From assembly GCA_047616645.1 (NCBI GenBank), contig JBLHIH010000016.1:1-43774 (forward strand): DNA of 43,774 bases, given 5' to 3'. Shown in pieces: positions 25,967-34,080 of this stretch. Both the position numbers and the translations under genes were made by a program. Below the pieces are notes generated by a model that saw only the letters and a program-made list of their open reading frames with translations, was not told the DNA's origin and did no database searches. Position 1 is the first letter of the stretch. The number at the start of each line of letters is the position of its first letter. Origin of the DNA: JAHRVQ01 sp047616645 (lineage in GTDB: Bacteria > Pseudomonadota > Gammaproteobacteria > Pseudomonadales > Azotimanducaceae).

Positions 25967-26992
25967 GTGAGAGCAGTTGTATACCCATCCATAAAAAGCC
26001 TGGCGATAATGGCTTTTATTGTCTGCGCGCTAACTGCCTGCTCTCCCCAATCGCCTACATTGCTCACTGGCAGCACTATGGGGACGACCTATAGCATCAA
26101 GATTTCTGATGCTATTGAAGATACTGAGGTTTTACAGAATCAGATTGATGCGCTACTGCTAAGGATTAACAATCTTATGTCGACTTACATCTCGGATTCC
26201 GAGCTGTCCAAATTTAACCAGTCAGAGATGGATATTCCTTTTTCGCTATCCACAGAAAATGTTGAAGTATTTGCTATGGCCGAGAAAATTCATGAGCAAA
26301 GTAAGGGTCAATTTGATGTGACAATTGGCCCCTTAGTGAATCTTTGGGGGTTTGGTCCAAAAAAAACTGAAATGCTTGTTCCTGGTAATGAAGAAATTGA
26401 AACGGCCAAAAATAGTGTAGGAATGCAGTATTTACAGATATCTTCTGACAGAGTGAGTAAAACTAAAGCAGTTTATGTAGATCTTTCTGCTATTGCCAAA
26501 GGTTATGGTGTGGACATGATTGCAGAATTATTAAATAGGAAAGGGATTGAAAATTATTTAGTGGAAATTGGTGGCGAACTGCGGGCAAAGGGTGTTAATG
26601 ACCAAGGCAGGTATTGGCGAATAGCAATTGAAAAACCGGATGTAATGCAGCGTATACCCTATAAGTCACTCGAATTGAAAAATCTAGGAATGGCCACGAG
26701 TGGTGACTACAGGAACTACTTCGAGGTTGATGGTAGTCGTTATTCCCACACCATTAGCCCAATTAGTGGTCGACCGATTACCCATAATGTTGCTTCAGTC
26801 ACTGTTATTGATCCATCCACCGCAATGGCAGATGGTTATGCAACGGCAATTAATGTGATGGGCGTAGATGCAGGTATGAAGATGTCTGAAGAATTAAATT
26901 TAGCGGTGTTGATGATAATAAAAACTGAAAATGGGTTTGAAGAGCGCTATAGTTCTCAATACAAAGTACTTATCAATAGTGAAAGAGATTAG
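25967..26992 (+). CDS. apbE: FAD:protein FMN transferase, lipoprotein
   Basis: A 341-residue periplasmic lipoprotein. After SLAIMAFIVCALTAC (lipobox LTAC), the ApbE core shows GSTMGTTYSIKI, DLSAIAKGYGVD, the FAD-binding YSHTISPISGRP and the metal-binding aspartate in MADGYATAINVMG. ApbE attaches FMN to threonine in NqrB, NqrC and RnfG-type proteins. The GTG at 25967 is preferred over a TTG at 25937 because it is preceded by GAGA and gives a normal signal peptide. nqrM follows after nine bases, matching the apbE-nqrM tail of Na+-NQR loci, but nqrA-F are not present here. Confidence 0.95.
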   Translation: MRAVVYPSIKSLAIMAFIVCALTACSPQSPTLLTGSTMGTTYSIKISDAIEDTEVLQNQIDALLLRINNLMSTYISDSELSKFNQSEMDIPFSLSTENVEVFAMAEKIHEQSKGQFDVTIGPLVNLWGFGPKKTEMLVPGNEEIETAKNSVGMQYLQISSDRVSKTKAVYVDLSAIAKGYGVDMIAELLNRKGIENYLVEIGGELRAKGVNDQGRYWRIAIEKPDVMQRIPYKSLELKNLGMATSGDYRNYFEVDGSRYSHTISPISGRPITHNVASVTVIDPSTAMADGYATAINVMGVDAGMKMSEELNLAVLMIIKTENGFEERYSSQYKVLINSERD

Positions 26993-27001
26993 AAGGTTAT
27001 C

Positions 27002-27226
27002 ATGGCGGAGTTTGTTCTTAGTTTTGTGTTCTTATTGATCATCGTTGTTGCAATGGCAATTGGTGTAATACGTGGCAGAGCACCGATTTCTGGTAGCTGT
27101 GGAGGTCTTAACCGTGTCGGTTTGGGCGGTCCCTGCGAAATCTGCGGCGGAGATACCAATAAGTGTGAAGAAGAAGATCCATTCTCCGATTCCCCAAACA
27201 ATACTACATACTACAAAGCCTCTTGA
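27002..27226 (+). CDS. nqrM: Na+-NQR maturation protein NqrM
   Basis: A 74-residue protein with one N-terminal membrane helix (LSFVFLLIIVVAMAIGV) and the cysteine motif SCGGL ... GPCEICGGD ... KCEE, carrying the four conserved cysteines of the NqrM (formerly DUF539) family. NqrM is needed to insert the iron centre shared by NqrD and NqrE. The gene follows apbE directly. An overlapping frame at 27072 has no coding character and was ignored. Confidence 0.93.
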   Translation: MAEFVLSFVFLLIIVVAMAIGVIRGRAPISGSCGGLNRVGLGGPCEICGGDTNKCEEEDPFSDSPNNTTYYKAS

Positions 27227-27367
27227 AATCTATCTGATTGTTAGATGGCTTAGTCATCGCTATTTTCCCTCGATGAGCATTGCAGTGAAATACACAGCTT
27301 ATACGCATTCATTAGTCTATATTTAGTACATCGGTCTCTTTGTAGAGATAATTTGTAAAGGAATGGA

Positions 27368-28184
27368 ATGTCTAATCTGGCCAAGATGGAACAAGTCGGA
27401 TTAATTTTCGAAGAGCAATTGGAGAGAAGAGAGCTGAAATTACCTATCTTGCCACGCGTCGCGGCAATGGTAATTGAGCTGAGCACTGATGAAAACTCGG
27501 ATGCACTACAGTTAACAAAGCTAATACAGGGTGATCAAGCACTAACGAGCCATATTCTGCGCATTGCTAATTCTCCTTTATACAGGCCTGTATCAGCCTT
27601 GTATCCCTTCAACAAGCCATCGCTCGTCTAGGTATTGTGACAATAGGGCAATTGGCTCTCGCAACCAGCCTAAATGCTGACTTATTTGCTGCCCCGGGAA
27701 ATGAAGCACGTCTTAAACGCTTGTGGCACGACTCTTTGACTTGTTCCGCTTGGTCGATAGAGATAGCAAGAATGCGAAAAACTAACGTTGAATCTAGTTT
27801 TTTAGGGGGTCTTCTATGCCAAATAGGAAAACCTATTGTTGTACAAGGCGTCTCGGAGTTTTGCTTATTTGCTTAACAGATGCGGATATAACGTTTTTCG
27901 TTGAACGCTATTATGTTCGTGCCGGTGCTTTGTTAGCGAATATATGGCAGCTACCAGAAGTAGTGGGTCAGGTCATCATTAATCACTCCGAAGTTGGATT
28001 TAAGGGAGAAAATGGTGATGTCATTCTTAATGTTCAAGCGGCCCTGGATGTCACCGCAGGTGGAGAAGAGGACGGTTTAAGTGACGAGCTTCAACAAAGT
28101 TTGAATTTTTACGAAGAAGAACTGACTGTTTTGGAAGAAAAACGTCAGGTCGTAAATTCTTGGGTCGAGACTGTGGATGTCTGA
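27368..28184 (+). pseudogene. HDOD-domain protein gene broken by two single-base frameshifts
   Basis: Three frames join into one HDOD protein of about 272 residues if one base is restored at each of two points. Frame one (from ATG 27368, AAAGGA upstream) gives LPILPRVAAMVIELSTD and LTSHILRIANSPLYRPVS, then breaks near 27600-27606. Frame two resumes with SLQQAIARLGIVTIGQLALA and runs through SSFLGGLLCQIGKPIVV, then breaks near 27862-27875. Frame three continues LTDADITFFVERYYVRAG and LLANIWQLPEVVGQVI to a TGA at 28182-28184. HDOD proteins are regulators without the HD catalytic residues, often linked to c-di-GMP, redox or virulence signalling. The end overlaps the sthA start (TGATG). The damage is either real decay or sequence error. 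Confidence 0.75.
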
Positions 28185-29569
28185 TGTATATGCAAAATTG
28201 TGACTTCCTTATCATCGGTAGTGGGCCCGCTGGTCAAAAAGCAGCGATTCAAGGCTCAAAAGCAGGCCAACATGTCGTGCTTATCGAGTCTGAAAATACC
28301 ATAGGTGGAATGTGTGTACATAAAGGCACAATTCCTTCTAAAGCCCTAAGGGAATCAGCTAGCCGATTCACGAGTGCCCACCGCCTGTTAAAAAGTGACG
28401 TGCCAACGGAACTTGCACCTTTGATGCAAGATGTTGATTTGGTTGTAGATGCTCATGATAAATATATCTGTGCGCAATTAGCGCGAAACAATGTAGAAAC
28501 ACATATTGGACGGGCGAGTTTTGTAAGCTCCTCTGAAGTCAAAGTGCGTCAATCTGGTGGCAACATTTTGTTGTTTAAGGCTAAGAATATTTTTATTGCT
28601 ACCGGTTCGAAACCTCGGCATCCACTAAACATCGATACCGATCATGAGTATATATTGGATAGTGATTCTATTCTTTCCATGAATTATCTGCCGACCTCAA
28701 TGGTGGTATTAGGGGGAGGTGTAATCGCTTGCGAATATGCATCAGTTTTTCAGAGTTTGGGAACAGCCGTAACCTTGTTAGATAGGTTTGAAGTTCCCCT
28801 TGGATTTCTTGATCACGATTTGTCGAAGCGTTTTGTTCAAGGTTTTGAAAGCAAAGGTGGTCAGTTTATTGGTTCAAGAAATATAAAACGTGCATCTTTT
28901 GACGGAATAGGAGAGGTCAGCGCTGAATTAGACGATGGAAGTAAAGTTAAAGCAGAAAAACTCTTGGTTGCACAAGGTAGAATCTCAAACATAGATGGCT
29001 TGAATGTTCCTGCCTCCGGAGTAGAGATAACTGATCTAAAATTAATATCTGTTGATGAAAACGGCCAAACCAATGTGCCGCATATCTATGCTGTTGGGGA
29101 TGTAATAGCGCCTCCCTCATTGGCTTCAACGTCTATTGAGCAAGGCAGGCGAGCTGCTTGCCATGCACTAAATTTTCCTAAAAACAACATGAATGGCATT
29201 ATCCCTATGGGAATTTATACCATACCTGAACTTGCGTCGGTGGGTCTTAGTGAAGATGCTGCAAGACAAGAGTACGGTGAACCGCTGGTAGGATATTCAG
29301 AGTTTAACGAAATTGCTCGAGGTCTTATTTCTGGGACGAGTGATGGCGTATTGAAACTAATTTCTGATCCGGATGGGGAAAAAATTATTGGTGTACATAT
29401 CGCGGGAGAGGGTGCAGCTGAACTGGTTCATTTGGGACAGACAGCCATTTCGAATGGAACTAACGTAAAATCCTTTGTAGAACAAATATTTAACTTTCCA
29501 ACTTTCGCTGAAGCCTTTCGTGTCGCCGCTTTAAGTATAGCGGGCCAAGTGGCGCAACGTATTTCTTAG
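28184..29569 (+). CDS. sthA: Soluble pyridine nucleotide transhydrogenase
   Basis: A 461-residue flavoprotein of the disulfide-reductase fold. FAD binds at IIGSGPAGQKAA; the region CVHKGTIPSKALRE aligns with E. coli SthA and has a threonine in place of the second redox cysteine, which separates it from lipoamide dehydrogenase and glutathione reductase. A second Rossmann motif VLGGGVIACEYAS binds NAD(P), and YAVGDV is the second FAD contact. SthA moves reducing equivalents between NADPH and NADH. The start ATG at 28184 overlaps the stop of the HDOD gene, so its translation may depend on that frame; another ATG lies at 28190. It ends tail-to-tail with the PilZ gene, sharing bases in the stop codons. 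Confidence 0.94.
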   Translation: MYMQNCDFLIIGSGPAGQKAAIQGSKAGQHVVLIESENTIGGMCVHKGTIPSKALRESASRFTSAHRLLKSDVPTELAPLMQDVDLVVDAHDKYICAQLARNNVETHIGRASFVSSSEVKVRQSGGNILLFKAKNIFIATGSKPRHPLNIDTDHEYILDSDSILSMNYLPTSMVVLGGGVIACEYASVFQSLGTAVTLLDRFEVPLGFLDHDLSKRFVQGFESKGGQFIGSRNIKRASFDGIGEVSAELDDGSKVKAEKLLVAQGRISNIDGLNVPASGVEITDLKLISVDENGQTNVPHIYAVGDVIAPPSLASTSIEQGRRAACHALNFPKNNMNGIIPMGIYTIPELASVGLSEDAARQEYGEPLVGYSEFNEIARGLISGTSDGVLKLISDPDGEKIIGVHIAGEGAAELVHLGQTAISNGTNVKSFVEQIFNFPTFAEAFRVAALSIAGQVAQRIS

Positions 29570-30147
29570 TGGTCCTCTTTACGTAGTCTTTCTCGACGTT
29601 CCTCAGATTGCCGTTGAATAATGTGGCGGCCCAGTAATCTCTGATCCGCATGACTAAGGTTAATAAACTCAGCACCAATACGATACTCATGATTCATCTC
29701 TAATAATCGGCAATGCTTCACCACGGCGAAACTTAATACGCCAAGACGTGTTGGATGGAAAACCAATTTTAATGCTAGCTGATCGCCTTCCTTGAACATT
29801 TTTTGAGAGATAAAGGAAATACCGCCCTCGCTTATCTGTGTTACATCATCGTAATGGTGGGCTAGTGAATCTTGTGTGGTACTGAGTCCTTTGCCGAGGA
29901 GCTCGATCCTCTTATTTAGATTGTTTAAAAAACTCCCCAAATGCTTATCCGTGTTTGTAATGCCCCGCAAAATCTCCTTTGACTCCAAATTCAAGTCATG
30001 AAGTTCACGCTGGATGTGGAAATTAGGATCTGAATCAAAAAAGTGATCAATATCCCCAGCATCGACATCGGACATAGATACCATTTTACAAGTCACCGCG
30101 ACAGGATCGGAGAGTCGAAAAAAGGTCCTCTTGTCTCTATCGTTCAT
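29566..30147 (-). CDS. PilZ-domain protein, probable c-di-GMP receptor
   Basis: A 193-residue soluble protein. The first c-di-GMP motif is DKRTFFRL (residues 4-11, RxxxR), but here it is at the extreme N-terminus, separated from the second motif ISEGGISF (about 111) by a helical stretch of about 100 residues with DIDHFFDSD and LNNLNKRIELLGKGL. The last part (LVFHPTRLGVLSFAVVKHCR, YRIGAEFINL) is the PilZ barrel. The split layout is common in PilZ proteins with an inserted helical region. It probably senses c-di-GMP for motility or surface behaviour. The broken HDOD gene two genes away belongs to a family often tied to the same signal. Confidence 0.85.
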   Translation of the reverse strand: MNDRDKRTFFRLSDPVAVTCKMVSMSDVDAGDIDHFFDSDPNFHIQRELHDLNLESKEILRGITNTDKHLGSFLNNLNKRIELLGKGLSTTQDSLAHHYDDVTQISEGGISFISQKMFKEGDQLALKLVFHPTRLGVLSFAVVKHCRLLEMNHEYRIGAEFINLSHADQRLLGRHIIQRQSEERRERLRKEDH

Positions 30148-30255
30148 ATACTTGCTCTAGGCCTTTTTCTAAGAAGGGAATGCTTGCATAGAATTATAAC
30201 AATAATTCTGTATTCGTGATTCAATATAGCTTTTAGTATAGAAGGTTTTTCGTAA

Positions 30256-31488
30256 GTGATCGACTGGCGGCTGGTGACAGCTACGAAGTACACTCGTTCG
30301 AGTTCTGGAGATCGTTTGGTGTCATTCACCTCGATTGTTTCCATTTCGGGCCTAGCATTTGGCGTTGCCGTCTTAATCATTGTTCTTTCTGTTATCAATG
30401 GTTTTGAACAAGAACTGCGTACAAGAGTGCTGGGTGTATTACCCCATGGAATACTCTTCAATCATAATCCTACTGTTGATCTTGAAAATCTGCGAATTCA
30501 AGCCATAAGTCATCCAGAGATTGTCGCTGCTGCGCCCTTTTTAGAAGGAGGTGGTTTAGTTGTTGCAAATGGAGAAATAGCGGGCATTAGCTATTTTGGT
30601 ATTGATCCTGATGTTGAAGCCGAAGTCTCCATAATCGGGAATCATTTCCTGAGTGGCAGCTTAGATGATTTAAGCCCGGGTAAATTTAATGTGGCAATCG
30701 GTGTTAATTTAGCAAAAAAGCTAAATGTGACCTTAGGAGAAAAACTTACCTTAGTACTACCGAATGCACAAATTTCTCTTGCCGGTCCTATCCCACGAAT
30801 GAAGAGATTTACAATCAAGGGTATTTTTAAAACGGGCTCTGATACAGATAAAAATCAAATTCTAATTAATATTAATGATGGTTTGCGGATTAATAGGCAG
30901 GGATCAGTTTCAGCACTTCGCATTCGAACTGTGGATCTGTTCAATACACCTCGAATATTACGGGAGGTTTTAGCCGCTCAGGGGGAACCTGATATCCAGG
31001 CTCGTTCCTGGATGCGACGACATGGAAACCTTTATGCTGCAATCCAGACACAAAAAACCACGATGTTTCTGCTTCTGTTGATGTTGGTTGCGGTTGCCGC
31101 ATTTAACGTGATTTCGAATCTAATAATGGTGGTAAATGATAAAAAAGGTGACATTGCCATATTGAGAACAATGGGTGCCTCTGCTCGAGATATACTCACT
31201 ATATTTATCTTACATGGCCTTATGATTGGTGCAGTTGGTATTTTGTTAGGCCTCATTTCTGGAGTGCTAATTACGGTCAATCTCACAGAGCTTTATGCTG
31301 CGATAGACAGTACGTTTGCATTGGGATTAATGAAAGAGTATTTCATTCATTATCTGCCGAGCAAAATTCTCTTCTCTGATTTACTGTCAATTAGTTCGGT
31401 GTCGATGTTGATATGTTTTTTTGTGACAATCTATCCCGCCTTCGTTGCCGCAAGGTCCGACCCAATTGTGGCACTCCAACATGAGTAG
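30256..31488 (+). CDS. lolC: Lipoprotein-releasing ABC transporter permease LolC
   Basis: A 410-residue MacB-type permease with four membrane helices: one N-terminal (ISGLAFGVAVLIIVLSVING), a long periplasmic domain, and three C-terminal helices starting at TTMFLLLLMLVAVAAFNVIS. The coupling motif DIAILRTMGASARDIL and the terminal DPIVALQHE are typical. LolCDE extracts outer-membrane lipoproteins from the inner membrane and hands them to LolA. Start is GTG at 30256. The order lolC-lolD-lolE with overlapping ends fixes which permease is LolC. Confidence 0.95.
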   Translation: MIDWRLVTATKYTRSSSGDRLVSFTSIVSISGLAFGVAVLIIVLSVINGFEQELRTRVLGVLPHGILFNHNPTVDLENLRIQAISHPEIVAAAPFLEGGGLVVANGEIAGISYFGIDPDVEAEVSIIGNHFLSGSLDDLSPGKFNVAIGVNLAKKLNVTLGEKLTLVLPNAQISLAGPIPRMKRFTIKGIFKTGSDTDKNQILININDGLRINRQGSVSALRIRTVDLFNTPRILREVLAAQGEPDIQARSWMRRHGNLYAAIQTQKTTMFLLLLMLVAVAAFNVISNLIMVVNDKKGDIAILRTMGASARDILTIFILHGLMIGAVGILLGLISGVLITVNLTELYAAIDSTFALGLMKEYFIHYLPSKILFSDLLSISSVSMLICFFVTIYPAFVAARSDPIVALQHE

Positions 31489-32197
31489 AAAAATGCGTGA
31501 AAAGACGGCAAGCTTTCCTGCCTTAAAAGTGAGTAACTTACATAAGCGTTATAAGGAAGGTGGATCAGAGCTCCATATACTAAAGGGCATATCCCTCGAA
31601 GTGCAAAAGAGTGAAAGAGTTGCAATAATTGGATTATCAGGCAGCGGTAAAAGCACCTTGCTCCATTTACTCGCAGGTCTAGACAAGCCTACGCTGGGTC
31701 AAGTAGAAATAATGGGTAAGGATATTTATGCACTTAATGAAAAGGCGCTTTGCCGTCTGCGAAACAACTCGCTAGGTTTTATTTATCAATTTCATCATTT
31801 GTTGTCTGAATTCACAGCCTTAGAAAATACTGCAATGCCTTTGTACATCCGAGGTGAAGACCGGAAGATTGCACTCCAGATGGCAGAATTATTATTAGTT
31901 AAGGTCGGTTTAGGTGAACGATTACATCACGTTCCTGGTAAGTTGTCTGGGGGAGAACGCCAGCGAGTAGCCATCGCGCGAGCTTTAGTGGGAAATCCTG
32001 ATTGCGTGTTAGCGGATGAGCCAACCGGAAACTTAGATGAAGAGACAGCGGATCAAGTCAATGAGTTAATGATCGCCTTAAGCGAGGAGTTAGGAGTCAG
32101 CTTTATCATAGTAACACATAATCTATCCTTGGCTGCTAAAATGGATAAAACTTACAGGCTCCACAATGGCTTGTTAGAAGATGACAAGAAATCGTGA
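31481..32197 (+). CDS. lolD: Lipoprotein-releasing ABC transporter ATPase LolD
   Basis: A 238-residue ABC ATPase. Walker A is GLSGSGKST (51-59), the signature is LSGGERQRVAIARAL, and Walker B is CVLADEPTGNLDEE. The ATG at 31481 lies inside the last codons of lolC (8-base overlap); a second ATG at 31493 is possible. Its 3' end overlaps the GTG of lolE by four bases. It powers lipoprotein release by LolC and LolE. Confidence 0.96.
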   Translation: MSRKMREKTASFPALKVSNLHKRYKEGGSELHILKGISLEVQKSERVAIIGLSGSGKSTLLHLLAGLDKPTLGQVEIMGKDIYALNEKALCRLRNNSLGFIYQFHHLLSEFTALENTAMPLYIRGEDRKIALQMAELLLVKVGLGERLHHVPGKLSGGERQRVAIARALVGNPDCVLADEPTGNLDEETADQVNELMIALSEELGVSFIIVTHNLSLAAKMDKTYRLHNGLLEDDKKS

Positions 32198-33375
32198 ACA
32201 TACCTTTTTTTATTGGACTTAGGTTTTCCACCCGTGCAAAGGGAAGCAATTACCTTTCCTTCATCACTAAAGCTTCAATGTTCGGATTATCCTTAGGTGT
32301 GATGGCCTTAGTTATCGTCGTCTCAGTAATGAATGGTTTTGACCGTCAACTCAAAAATAGAATTCTTGGTGCAGTCCCTCACATGGTAGTTGATGGGGAA
32401 CTATCCATTTTGTTAGAAAACTCTGAGCTCGTTAGTGCCTCAAGTATTTTTCAACAAAGAGAAGGAATCTTAATTCAGGGAAGTGTCAATCGTATGGTTG
32501 CGATTTACGGTATTGACCCTGACATGGAATCTAAAATTTCTGTCATTCCTCAATTTATGAAAATTGGTTCAGTTAATGAGCTTACTGAAAACAATATTAT
32601 TTTAGGTGAACCACTAGCCCGACGTTTAGGATTATGGATTGGAGACGCAATTACCATTCTCATTCCAGAGCCTTCAAAAAAGGGAAACTCAATTTCCCCA
32701 AAAATCGCGAGTGTGATTTTGGCAGGTACTTTTGAGCTTCATTCTGAACTTGATTATTCGCTGGTTTTAATGAATGTGGATTATCTCAAGAAAACAACCG
32801 GAGATTTTAGTGTTCAAAATCGACTGACTCTCGGAGACGTTTTCGATGTCGAAAGTGTTCGGGGTTTGGCGGGAGAAGGTGTTGATATTCAAGATTGGTC
32901 AGCGCTATATGGAGATTTTTTTAAAACCGTAAAAATGGAAAAAATGATGATGTTTGTACTATTGACATTTATTGTCATGATTGCCGCATTTAATACGATA
33001 TCTGGATTAAGCATGATGGTGAAAGATAAGCAGGCTGAAATTGCAGTGCTTCGAACCATGGGGCTCTCAAGGTTGAAGGTTATGCAAATATTTGTAGTTC
33101 AAGGTAGTTTTATCGGATTGTTGGGGACATTAATTGGACTTGCTTTCGGTATACCCTTGGCATTCCATATTACAGAAATAGTGGGTTTTGTAGAGGACTT
33201 ATTGGGCAATCGTATGCTTGCTGGAACCTATTTTGATCGCGTACCTAGCGACGTGCGACTCTCAGATATTCTGGTGATAGTCCTATTGTCTCTCTTCATC
33301 AGTATCGTTGCTACTTTGTTCCCTGCCTATAGAGCGAGCAAAGTGGAGCCCGCTAGTGTGTTGCGCGGAGAGTGA
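32194..33375 (+). CDS. lolE: Lipoprotein-releasing ABC transporter permease LolE
   Basis: A 393-residue permease, the second membrane half of LolCDE. The N-terminal helix FGLSLGVMALVIVVSVMNGF mirrors LolC, and the C-terminal region carries MMFVLLTFIVMIAAFNTISG, EIAVLRTMGLSRLKVMQIF and VEPASVLRGE. Start is GTG overlapping the lolD stop (GTGA). The gene is convergent with the DUF2062 gene, only two bases apart, with no room for a terminator between them. Confidence 0.95.
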   Translation: MNIPFFIGLRFSTRAKGSNYLSFITKASMFGLSLGVMALVIVVSVMNGFDRQLKNRILGAVPHMVVDGELSILLENSELVSASSIFQQREGILIQGSVNRMVAIYGIDPDMESKISVIPQFMKIGSVNELTENNIILGEPLARRLGLWIGDAITILIPEPSKKGNSISPKIASVILAGTFELHSELDYSLVLMNVDYLKKTTGDFSVQNRLTLGDVFDVESVRGLAGEGVDIQDWSALYGDFFKTVKMEKMMMFVLLTFIVMIAAFNTISGLSMMVKDKQAEIAVLRTMGLSRLKVMQIFVVQGSFIGLLGTLIGLAFGIPLAFHITEIVGFVEDLLGNRMLAGTYFDRVPSDVRLSDILVIVLLSLFISIVATLFPAYRASKVEPASVLRGE

Positions 33376-33377
33376 GT

Positions 33378-33890
33378 TTATTTTCTCCCAAGCTTCTTCT
33401 TTAATTTTCTCATTGACCAGTCTTTTGCCACTTTCCATCTCCAATAAAGCCTAACTAGGATAAAACCTATTAAGCCCAAACTGATGCCCAATATTAGAGA
33501 ACCTAAGAGAAGAGGTTGCCAAATCAATGCAAACTGTTGAGAGAGCCACGTTAAGGAAATATGTATTTCTCTTACCGTGTTAGGTTGACCTAATAAAAAT
33601 GTTCCAAAACGATAGTTGAAATACATGATAGGCGCCATTGTGACGGGGTTACTTATCCATACTATTCCAATCGATAGTGGCACATTCGCTCGAACCCATA
33701 GAACAAGAAATAAGCATGGAATCATCTGAAAGGGTATTGGCAAGAAAGCGCAAAATATGCCAATTAGAACGGCGAAAGAAACAGAATGACGATTGAAATG
33801 CCATAAATTGGGCTCAAAGATAACGTCACCTAAGAACCGTAAAGATCGAACGTTTCTAAGTTGCTCTTTTGTGGGGAGATATCTCTTCAA
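33378..33890 (-). CDS. DUF2062 family inner-membrane protein
   Basis: A 170-residue membrane protein with helices around FAVLIGIFCAFLPIPFQMIP and LLLGSLILGISLGLIGFILV and the family motif WISNPVTMAPIMYFNYRFG. It ends in a lysine-rich tail (KLKKKLGRK). DUF2062 proteins commonly sit between lolCDE and comEC in gammaproteobacteria, as here, but their role is unknown. The convergent overlap with lolE suggests close packing rather than shared regulation. Confidence 0.92.
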   Translation of the reverse strand: MKRYLPTKEQLRNVRSLRFLGDVIFEPNLWHFNRHSVSFAVLIGIFCAFLPIPFQMIPCLFLVLWVRANVPLSIGIVWISNPVTMAPIMYFNYRFGTFLLGQPNTVREIHISLTWLSQQFALIWQPLLLGSLILGISLGLIGFILVRLYWRWKVAKDWSMRKLKKKLGRK

Positions 33891-34080
33891 TTAAGTTTCA
33901 ATTAAGTTTTGTTCTATCAGTTAAAGGCATTGCCGCTCGGCAGCGCGTATTATGCCTAGTCTTACCTCAATTACCACCGAAGAGTGAATGTCCTACAAAA
34001 GCTTAAGTGATTGGCTCCAGCGGTACTCGGTATAAATCTGATAAAACTGTATGCTGGGATTGAATCGAAATTGCCAGTAA

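Noticed and set aside
27072..27326. Second frame overlapping nqrM
   Set aside because: No family resemblance, poor composition, and nqrM in the other frame is a clear match with its four cysteines.
29560..29572. Overlapping stop codons of sthA and the PilZ gene as a special antisense arrangement
   Set aside because: A four-base tail-to-tail overlap is common in compact genomes.
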